From the NCBI RefSeq assembly GCF_000716445.1, contig NZ_JNWK01000011.1, positions 92,939-156,938 of the forward strand: a stretch of DNA of 64,000 nt. The letters run 5' to 3'. The notes under the pieces are model-generated. The model saw only the letters and a list, made by a program, of their open reading frames with translations. It was not told where the DNA came from and searched no databases. The position numbers and the translations under genes are program-made. This document shows positions 22,616-29,722 of the stretch, in pieces (positions within the stretch are counted from its first letter, which is position 1; each line of letters begins with the position of its first letter). The DNA is from Streptomyces wedmorensis. Lineage in GTDB: Bacteria; Actinomycetota; Actinomycetes; Streptomycetales; Streptomycetaceae.

Positions 22616-25201
22616 TCAGTTCCCCGCCCGGCGTCCCGCGCCGGGCAGGAACACCCCGGCCGCCACCGTCACCACCACCGTCCCGACGATGAGCCCCGCT
22701 TGCGCGGGCGGCAGGTACGGCAGGCCGCCGGTCAGTGCCCAGGCGAAGGCAGTGAGCGGCAGGGCGGCCACCGCGGCCCCGACGAGCAGGCCCGTCGCGG
22801 TGAGGAATCCGGCTTCGAGGCCGAGCATCCGGCGCAGCTGACCGGCCGAGGCGCCCACCTGGCGCAGCAGCGCCAGCTCCCCGCGGCGCCCCGCGGCGAT
22901 CAGGGCGAGGGTGCTGAGGACCGCGAGGAGGGTGAGCCCGCCGATGGCGGCGACCACGGCGGCCGACACGATCCCGTTCAGTTCCGCCCCGGGAAGCGTG
23001 ACCTGCTCGGGCACGACGGAACCGCCCGTCGAGGTCAGGCCCGTGGACGTGCGGCCCGCAGACATCAGGCCCGTGGACGTCGGGCCCGCCGGGCCGGGTT
23101 CCGTGGCGGCCAGTACGCGCGCGGGGTACGGATCGCTCATGTGCGGGGCCAGTTCGGTCTTCGGCAGCAGGAACTCGCCGAGGGCGAGGGAGCGTTCGTA
23201 CACGGCCACCACCCGAAGCCGCTTCGGCGTCCCGTCGCCGAGCCGCAGCTCGACCGTCGAACCGGGCTTGACTTCAAGGGAGTCGGCCGTGGTCGCCCCG
23301 ACGGCGACGGTGCCGGGCCGGCCGAGTCCGGCCAGGTCGCCCGTGACGACGCCGGGGTCGAGCGTGCCCGCCAGACCGGCGGCGTCCACGCCGAGGACGG
23401 GGAGCCGGTCGAGGCGCGGCGATCCGGCCTGCGTGCGGGCCAGGACGACCGTGGAACGCAGCACGTCCGTGGCCGACTTCACCCCCGGCAGTCGCCGCAC
23501 CCGTTCCGCCGTCGTGCCGGAGAACGCGAGGTCGGCGGTGGTCGCGGCCCGCGCCTGTTCCGCGGCGGCACGTTCCATGGTCGTGCCCGCCGAGAGCTGC
23601 ACGAGCGCGAAGGCGGTGACGAGGACGACGGGGACGAGCGCGGCGCCGAGGCGGCGCGAGTGCGCGGTCGCCGCCGCCGCCGTGAGGCGTCCGGGCGCGC
23701 CGCCGAACCACCGGAACGGCCGGTCCAGGACCGTCATCGCGGCCCGCGCGATCCACGGACCGAGCAGCGCGCAGCCGATGACCAGCGTCACCGTGGCCGC
23801 CCCGGCGGCGGCCGCGGCCGCGTCGCCTCCCTGGGCGGTGGCGGTACCGGCCGCCGTGGCGCCGAGCACGAGCAGCGCGATCCCGAAGGCGCGGCGCGCA
23901 CCGCCCTTCCCCGGGCGGCCTGGGCGCCGCGCGGCGAAGAGGACGACGAGCCGGGTGATGCCCACCACGACGGCGACGACGACGAGGACACCGGCGAACA
24001 GCCAGGCCGGGGCGGGAAGTTCGAGGCCCTCGGGGACGACTCCGGTACGGCCCCGCAGCGTCGACCGCAGTGTGAGGAACACCGGTACGGCCGTGAGCGC
24101 GCCGAGCAGCGCCGCCGCCGCCGCGACCCGGGTCACCTCCCGGCCGGCCGCCGCCCGCACCTGGCGGGGCGTCGCGCCGACGGACAGCAGCAGGTCCCGC
24201 TCGGCGGAGCGTTGCCCGAGCGCCTGAGCGACCAGGGAGGCGAGCACGAGGACGGCGACGAGGACGATCGTCCCGGAGACGGCGGCGAGCATCTGGAGGA
24301 GGTCCGCGCGGGCGGGCAGCGCGGCGAGGTGCTCGGCCCCGCCCCGGCCGTCGCCGGTGAGCGCCCGGAGCGGCTGCCCCGCGGCGGTGTCCTTCAAGCC
24401 CACGGCGTCCAGGGCGGCCCGCACGCGCGCGTGGAGGGTGTCCACCGGTACGCCGGGCTCGCCGAGGACACCGACGGCGTCCACGGACCCCGGGTGTCCG
24501 GCGAGCCTCCGCGCCTCCCCCGCCGTGAAGTACAGCGCGGCCGGCCCGTCCGCCACGCCGACGACCGTACGCCCGGCGACGGTGTCCCCGACCCGCGGAC
24601 CGCCGCGGCCCCCGGCCCCGCCGCCGACGGCACCCGCACCCGCACCCGCACCCGCACCCGCACCCGCACCCGCACCCGCACCCGCACCCGCGACGATCTC
24701 CCCGGCCTCCCGGGGTTCCCGGCCGTCGACCAGCCGGTACGGAGCGAGCGCGGCAGCCTCCCAGGACCGCCCGGTGTAGGTACGCGCCCCGGCGGCCGCG
24801 CCGGCGGCCGGTGCGGCCTGCGCACCCGCACCCGCATCCCGTACGACGAACGTGTCGTCCGGTACGGCCGTCCGGACGCCGGGGACCGCGCGGAGTACGT
24901 CGACGGCGGCCGCCGGCACGCGTACCCGCTCGGTGAGACCGGCCGTCGTCGTGGTGGGCTCGCTGCCCCACGGGGTGGCCGTCCAGCGGACCGCCTGGTC
25001 ACCGGCGACGACGACGGGCGCGGCCGCGAACCGCTCCACGCGCGCGTGGCCGAGCCCGGCCGAGCCGAGGGCGAGGGCCAGGGCGCCGAGCAGCGCGGAG
25101 GTGACGGCGACGGCCGCGAACACGGCGGCCCACGCCTTGCGGTGCGTCCGCAGCGACCGGGCGGCGAGCAGCTCGACCGCCTGGTTTCCCGGCCGGATCA
25201 T
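22616..25201 (-). CDS. FtsX/MacB-type ABC transporter permease
   Basis: A protein of 861 residues with two FtsX domains: four membrane segments flanking a large extracytoplasmic loop, then a second similar set at the C-terminus. This is usual for single-chain LolCE/MacB-like exporters in Actinobacteria. It overlaps the ATPase gene by ATGA. Residues about 170-191 in the first extracytoplasmic loop are an (AG)n run encoded by a hexanucleotide repeat. A second Ser/Thr/Gly segment (SAGRTSTGLTSTGG) occurs near residue 720. Such exporters beside a two-component system often handle antibiotics or lipids, but the substrate here is unknown. Confidence 0.87.
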   Translation of the reverse strand: MIRPGNQAVELLAARSLRTHRKAWAAVFAAVAVTSALLGALALALGSAGLGHARVERFAAAPVVVAGDQAVRWTATPWGSEPTTTTAGLTERVRVPAAAVDVLRAVPGVRTAVPDDTFVVRDAGAGAQAAPAAGAAAGARTYTGRSWEAAALAPYRLVDGREPREAGEIVAGAGAGAGAGAGAGAGAGAGAVGGGAGGRGGPRVGDTVAGRTVVGVADGPAALYFTAGEARRLAGHPGSVDAVGVLGEPGVPVDTLHARVRAALDAVGLKDTAAGQPLRALTGDGRGGAEHLAALPARADLLQMLAAVSGTIVLVAVLVLASLVAQALGQRSAERDLLLSVGATPRQVRAAAGREVTRVAAAAALLGALTAVPVFLTLRSTLRGRTGVVPEGLELPAPAWLFAGVLVVVAVVVGITRLVVLFAARRPGRPGKGGARRAFGIALLVLGATAAGTATAQGGDAAAAAAGAATVTLVIGCALLGPWIARAAMTVLDRPFRWFGGAPGRLTAAAATAHSRRLGAALVPVVLVTAFALVQLSAGTTMERAAAEQARAATTADLAFSGTTAERVRRLPGVKSATDVLRSTVVLARTQAGSPRLDRLPVLGVDAAGLAGTLDPGVVTGDLAGLGRPGTVAVGATTADSLEVKPGSTVELRLGDGTPKRLRVVAVYERSLALGEFLLPKTELAPHMSDPYPARVLAATEPGPAGPTSTGLMSAGRTSTGLTSTGGSVVPEQVTLPGAELNGIVSAAVVAAIGGLTLLAVLSTLALIAAGRRGELALLRQVGASAGQLRRMLGLEAGFLTATGLLVGAAVAALPLTAFAWALTGGLPYLPPAQAGLIVGTVVVTVAAGVFLPGAGRRAGN
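24631..24690. repeat. Hexanucleotide microsatellite (CACCCG)10
   Basis: Ten uninterrupted copies of CACCCG lie inside the FtsX permease gene and encode an alternating Ala-Gly run on the minus strand. Six-base units keep the frame, so slippage would change loop length without knocking out the gene. Confidence 0.95.
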
Positions 25202-26049
25202 CGCGCCACCGCCCCGAACCGCCCGGCCCCGGCGAGAGCGCCCCGCACATCCCGTGCGCCGGCTCCGGCGCGGAGGCCCCGCGCCTCCCGCGGCCCGGCC
25301 TCGGCGCGGACGCCGAGGGCCTCCCGTACGCCGGTCTCGTCCGGGTGGTCGAGGCGGCCGACGAGCCGGCCGCGCTCCAGGAACACGGCTTCGTCCGTCC
25401 AGGCGGCGGCGACCGGGTCGTGGGTGACGAGGACGACCGTGCGGCCCCGCTCGTCGACGGCGCGGCGCAGGAGCGCGAGGACACCGGCGGCGGTGACCGG
25501 GTCGAGGGCGGCGGTGGGCTCGTCGGCGAAGACGACCTCGGGTTCGTTGACGAGGGCACGGGCGATCGCGACCCGCTGGCGCTGGCCGCCGGAGAGGTGC
25601 TCGGGGGTGTCGTCGGCGCGGTCGGCGAGGCCCACGGCGTCGAGACCGGCCAGGGCGCGGGCGTCGAGCGCCGGGCCGCCGCGGGCTCCGGCGAGGAGCA
25701 GCGGCAGGGTGACGTTCTCGCGGACGTTCAGGGCGGAGACGAGGTTGAGCGACTGGAAGACGAAGCCGATCCGGTCGCGCCGGAGCCGCGTGAGACCGGA
25801 GGCCTTCAGGGTGGCGAGGTCGGTGCCGCCGATCCGTACCGTTCCGGCCGTCGGCCGTTCGAGGCCGGCGGCGCAGCGCAGCAGTGTGGACTTGCCGGAG
25901 CCCGACGGACCCATCACCGCCACGAACCGGCCGCGCGGCACGGCCAGGCTCACCCCGTCGAGCGCGGGTGCGCCGCCTCCGTACGTCCGGGTCACCCCGT
26001 CCAGGGCGAGGGCCGCCGCACCGCTCTCCGTCACTGCTGTCGTCATCAT
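25198..26049 (-). CDS. ABC transporter ATP-binding protein (MacB/LolD-like)
   Basis: A protein of 283 residues. Walker A is GPSGSGKST (about 48-56), the Q-loop lies in FVFQSLNLV, the signature is LSGGQRQRVAIARAL and Walker B is VVFADEPTAALDP. It has a D-loop and a TVVLVTHD H-motif. The last 55 residues form an Arg/Ala/Gly-rich tail with no fold. It drives the permease encoded immediately downstream. Expression is probably controlled at the palindrome at 26101-26132. Confidence 0.92.
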   Translation of the reverse strand: MMTTAVTESGAAALALDGVTRTYGGGAPALDGVSLAVPRGRFVAVMGPSGSGKSTLLRCAAGLERPTAGTVRIGGTDLATLKASGLTRLRRDRIGFVFQSLNLVSALNVRENVTLPLLLAGARGGPALDARALAGLDAVGLADRADDTPEHLSGGQRQRVAIARALVNEPEVVFADEPTAALDPVTAAGVLALLRRAVDERGRTVVLVTHDPVAAAWTDEAVFLERGRLVGRLDHPDETGVREALGVRAEAGPREARGLRAGAGARDVRGALAGAGRFGAVAR

Positions 26050-26100
26050 GCCGACAACGCTAGAAAAGCGCAGGTCACATCGGTATGGGGCTGGCTTCCG

Positions 26101-26132
26101 GGTGGGGGGTGGAGCTAGCTACACCCCCCACC
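26101..26132. promoter_or_regulatory. 32-nt near-perfect palindrome upstream of the ABC exporter genes
   Basis: The arms GGTGGGGGGTG and CACCCCCCACC flank a GAGCTAGCTA centre whose core AGCTAGCT is itself palindromic; 30 of 32 positions are symmetric. It lies 52 bp upstream of the ATPase start and 37 bp from the tmk stop on the other side. The dyad with an AGCTAGCT core looks like an operator for a dimeric regulator. It could also end the exporter-side leader as a hairpin. Confidence 0.65.
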
Positions 26133-26168
26133 GGGCGCGAAGCCGGCCACACCCCCGCCGGGGGACGT

Positions 26169-29100
26169 TCAGCGGCGGCGGCCGTCGTCCTCGTCGTCGT
26201 GCGGGCCGAACAGCTCGTCGGCGAGGGTCGGCAGGTCGTCGAGCGGGGTCTCCTCGGCCCAGTCGGAGCGGCGGCGGGGCCGGCCGTTCTCGTCGAGCTG
26301 GGGCAGCTCGCGGGTGCGGTCGTTCGCCCCGTACGGCTCGTCGCGCTCGTCGCGGAAGATGCCCTGCGGGACCCGGTCGGCGGGGTCGGACGCGCGGGGG
26401 GCACGTACCGGAGCGGTGTCGCGTACGGGAGGCAGGACCGCGGTCTCGTCGGCGTCCCGGGTCTCCCGGACCCGGGGCAGGACGGCCGTCTCGTCGGCCG
26501 CGGGCCGTACGACGGGGGTGGCCACGGTGACCTCGTTCGGCGAGACCTTCGGCTCGTCCGGCTTCACGATCGGGGTCTCCACGGTGACCGCGTCCGGCTT
26601 CACGATCGGGGTCTCCACGGTGACCTCGTTCGCCGACTCCTCGGCGGCACGGGCCGCCTTCTCGGCGGCCAGTCGCTCGGCCTCGGCCTTCTTCTCCGCG
26701 GCTGCCTTCGCCGCCTCGGCCCGCTCCGCCGCGGCCTTCTCCGCGGCGGCCCGCTCGGTGGCGGCCTTCTCCTGGGCGGCCTTCGTGGCGGCGGCCCGCT
26801 GGGCGGCGGCCTGCTCGGCGGCGGCTCGTTCCGCCGCCGCCTTCTCGGCTGCGGCCTTGGCGGCGGCCTCGGCCGCGACCTTCTCCGCGGCCGCCCGCAC
26901 CGCGGCCTCCTCGGCCGCCTTCGCGGCGGCGGCGGCCTCGGCCATCCGGCGGGCCTCCTCGGCGCGGAGCAGTGCCTCTTCGGCCTTGCGCTGCTTCTCC
27001 AGGCGGCGTTCCTCGGCCTCCGCCCGGAGCCGGGCCTCCTCCTCGGCCTCCTTGCGGAGCCGCTCCTGCTCCTCCTGGCGGGCCTTCTCCTCGGCGGCGA
27101 GGCGCTTGCGCTCCTCCTCGGCGGCGAGCTCCGCGGCGATCCGGGCCTCCTCGGCCTGGCGGCGGGCCTCCTCCGCCTGCCGTTCGGCCTCCACGCGGCG
27201 GGCCTCTTCCTCCTCGCGCCGCTTGCGCTCCTCCTCCTCGGCGCGGAGCTTGGCGAGCTGCGCCTGCCGCTCTCGCTCCAGGCGCTCCTCCTCGGCCTTG
27301 CGGGCGGCCTCTTCCTCGGCCTGGCGGCGGGCGTCCTCCTCGGCCTTCCGGCGCGCCTCCTCGGCGGCCTTCACCTCGGCCTCGGAGAGCGGCAGCATCC
27401 GGTCGAGCCGGTGGCGTACGACGGTGGTGACGGCCTCCGGCTCCTGGCCGGCGTCGACGACGAGGTAGCGGCTCGGGTCGGCGGCCGCGAGGGCGAGGAA
27501 CCCGGCCCGTACGCGCGCGTGGAACTCCGGCGGCTCGGACTCCAGCCGGTCGGGGGCCTCGGTGAACCGTTCCCTCGCGGTCTCCGGGGAGACGTCGAGC
27601 ACCACGGTCAGGTGCGGGACGAGTCCGCTGGTCGCCCAGCGGGAGATGCGGGCGATCTCGGTCGGGGACAGGTCGCGGCCCGCGCCCTGGTAGGCCACGG
27701 ACGAGTCGATGTACCGGTCGGAGAGGACGATCGCGCCCCGCTCCAGGGCCGGTCGGACCAGGGAGTCGACGTGCTCGGCGCGGTCGGCCGCGTACAGCAG
27801 GGCCTCGGCGCGGTTCGAGAGCCCCGCCGACGACACGTCGAGGAGGATCGAGCGGAGCCGCTTGCCGATCGGGGTGGCGCCGGGCTCGCGGGTGACGACG
27901 ACCTCGTGGCCCTTGGCGCGGATCCAGTCGGCGAGGGCCTGGACCTGCGTGGACTTACCGGCGCCGTCGCCGCCCTCCAGGGCGATGAAGAAGCCGGTCG
28001 TGGAGGGCGCCTGGACCGGGTCGGAGCCGCGCAGCGCGTCGCGCAGGTCGCGGCGGAGCGGTACCCCGGCGCGGTCGTCGGTCTTCGCGAGGACGAGCGC
28101 GGCGACGGGCAGCAGCAGGGCGCCGACGAGGACGAGCGTGAAGGCGGCGCCGCCGTGCGCGAGGACGAAGTCGCCGGAGGCGAGCCGGTGCGGGCCGATC
28201 GCGGCGGCGAGGAGCGGCGCGGCGAGCGCGCCGACGGCCATGCCGACGCGGGCTGCGGCCTGGAGGTGTTCGGTGGTCCGGGCCCGGCGGGGCTCCTCGG
28301 TCTCCTGGTCGACGAGGTGGTGGCCGGTGTTCGCGGCGACCCCGGCGGCGTACCCGGCGAGGACGGCGAGGAACAGCACGGTCGCCGTGTCGGGCACCAG
28401 GCCCATCGCGATCAGGGCGACACCGGTGACGGCGGTGACCAGGGCCAGCAGCCGGCGCCGGGACAGGACGGGCAGGACGGAGCCGGCGGTGCGGATGCCG
28501 ACGGCGGTGGCGCCGCTGAGCGCCAGGACGAGCAGCGCGTACGTGACGGGGCCGCCGCCCAGGTCGTACGCGTGGAGGACGGCGACGGACGCGGCGGCGG
28601 CGATGGCCCCGGCGACGGTGGCGCAGGTCAGGACGAGCAGCGGCAGGGCGCCGGTGCGGCCCTTCTCGGCCGCGGCCTTCCCGTCCGGCGCGGTGCCCTT
28701 CCCGGCGGTCGGACGGCGCAGGCCTTCGAGGGGCGAACGGGGCCGGGGCGTCTCCCCGCCGGGCAGCGCCATGGCGTACACGACGGTGACGGAGGCGGCG
28801 AAGAGCCCGGCGGCGACGTACGAGCCGAGGGCGGCCTGGTGCAGCGAGAACCAGTCGAGTCCGGCGCCGAGCAGGTTCCCGATGAGGGTCGCGACGAGCA
28901 GGGCGGCGGCCGCGGCCGGGACGGCGAGGAAGCCGGTGCGCTGCGAGAGCCTGCGCAGGGCGCCGAGGTGGTCGGGCAGCGGCCGTACGGCGGCGCCCTC
29001 CAGCGGCGGTGCGGGCAGCAGCGCGGGCGCGGCGCTCTCGCGGCCGATCGTCCAGAGCCGCTCGGCCGCACCGGTGACGAAGACGGTGCCGAGCAGGTAC

Positions 29101-29537
29101 CAGAGCGCGGCCGAGGGGGTCCAGTCGATCCACAGCGGGGCGACGACGAGCAGCGCGATCCGCACCCCGTCGGCGCCGATCATGGTCCAGCGCCGGTCGA
29201 GGGCGCCGCCGGGGCCGGTGAGCGCGGTCAGCGGTCCGAGCAGGACCGCTCCGAAGACGACCGTGGCCAGCAGGCGCGCGCCGACGACGGCGGCCACGGC
29301 GAACGCGGCGCCCCGGTAGCCGCCCCCGAGCGCGCCCTCGGAGACGGCCGCCTGCAGGCCGAGGAGGACGAGCACGAGGAGGGCGAGGGCGTCGCCGGTG
29401 CTGCCGAGCGCGTGGGCGCTCCACAGCCGGCGCAGCGGCTGGTGGCGCAAGAGGGCGCTGACGGCGCGCTCCCGGGAATCCGCGACGAGGGCGGCGTCGG
29501 AATCACCGAGGCGGTCTGGCTGCTCTGCTCGCGTCAT
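26169..29537 (-). CDS. tmk: dTMP kinase fused to an MFS-like membrane domain and a long coiled-coil tail
   Basis: A protein of 1122 residues in four parts. Residues about 30-495 are a transporter-like membrane domain with about 12 segments. Residues about 515-712 are a thymidylate kinase with P-loop GGDGAGKST, the TREPGATPIG motif and DRYIDSS, which phosphorylates dTMP to dTDP. Residues about 716-968 are an almost pure Glu/Lys/Arg/Ala helix (EEARRKAEEDARRQAEEEAA and onward). The remainder is an acidic, Pro-rich disordered tail with a repeated VTVETPIVKPD. The membrane-kinase fusion is known in Streptomyces tmk genes. The extended charged helix is larger than a kinase needs and could act as a scaffold. 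Confidence 0.9.
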   Translation of the reverse strand: MTRAEQPDRLGDSDAALVADSRERAVSALLRHQPLRRLWSAHALGSTGDALALLVLVLLGLQAAVSEGALGGGYRGAAFAVAAVVGARLLATVVFGAVLLGPLTALTGPGGALDRRWTMIGADGVRIALLVVAPLWIDWTPSAALWYLLGTVFVTGAAERLWTIGRESAAPALLPAPPLEGAAVRPLPDHLGALRRLSQRTGFLAVPAAAAALLVATLIGNLLGAGLDWFSLHQAALGSYVAAGLFAASVTVVYAMALPGGETPRPRSPLEGLRRPTAGKGTAPDGKAAAEKGRTGALPLLVLTCATVAGAIAAAASVAVLHAYDLGGGPVTYALLVLALSGATAVGIRTAGSVLPVLSRRRLLALVTAVTGVALIAMGLVPDTATVLFLAVLAGYAAGVAANTGHHLVDQETEEPRRARTTEHLQAAARVGMAVGALAAPLLAAAIGPHRLASGDFVLAHGGAAFTLVLVGALLLPVAALVLAKTDDRAGVPLRRDLRDALRGSDPVQAPSTTGFFIALEGGDGAGKSTQVQALADWIRAKGHEVVVTREPGATPIGKRLRSILLDVSSAGLSNRAEALLYAADRAEHVDSLVRPALERGAIVLSDRYIDSSVAYQGAGRDLSPTEIARISRWATSGLVPHLTVVLDVSPETARERFTEAPDRLESEPPEFHARVRAGFLALAAADPSRYLVVDAGQEPEAVTTVVRHRLDRMLPLSEAEVKAAEEARRKAEEDARRQAEEEAARKAEEERLERERQAQLAKLRAEEEERKRREEEEARRVEAERQAEEARRQAEEARIAAELAAEEERKRLAAEEKARQEEQERLRKEAEEEARLRAEAEERRLEKQRKAEEALLRAEEARRMAEAAAAAKAAEEAAVRAAAEKVAAEAAAKAAAEKAAAERAAAEQAAAQRAAATKAAQEKAATERAAAEKAAAERAEAAKAAAEKKAEAERLAAEKAARAAEESANEVTVETPIVKPDAVTVETPIVKPDEPKVSPNEVTVATPVVRPAADETAVLPRVRETRDADETAVLPPVRDTAPVRAPRASDPADRVPQGIFRDERDEPYGANDRTRELPQLDENGRPRRRSDWAEETPLDDLPTLADELFGPHDDEDDGRRR

Positions 29538-29612
29538 CCGTCCACCCTATCCGGACGCCCTCGCTCACCGCGGCCTCCGCCCGAACATCCGGACGAGGCT
29601 GTGACGGGACGG

Positions 29613-29649
29613 CGACGGGGGCGGAGACACCCGGTCTCCGCCCCCGTCG
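29613..29649. terminator. Strong hairpin between topA and tmk
   Basis: A perfect 16-bp stem (CGACGGGGGCGGAGAC pairing with GTCTCCGCCCCCGTCG) with a 5-nt loop lies 74 bp after the topA stop. No T tract is present. It probably ends topA transcripts, so tmk is likely to have its own promoter in the 75 bp before 29537. Confidence 0.75.
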
Positions 29650-29722
29650 TCCCGCGCGCCCTCCGCCCGGCGTACCGGGCGGTTCCGCGAGCGCTCCGCG
29701 CCGCCGTCCGGCGCGGTGGGTA

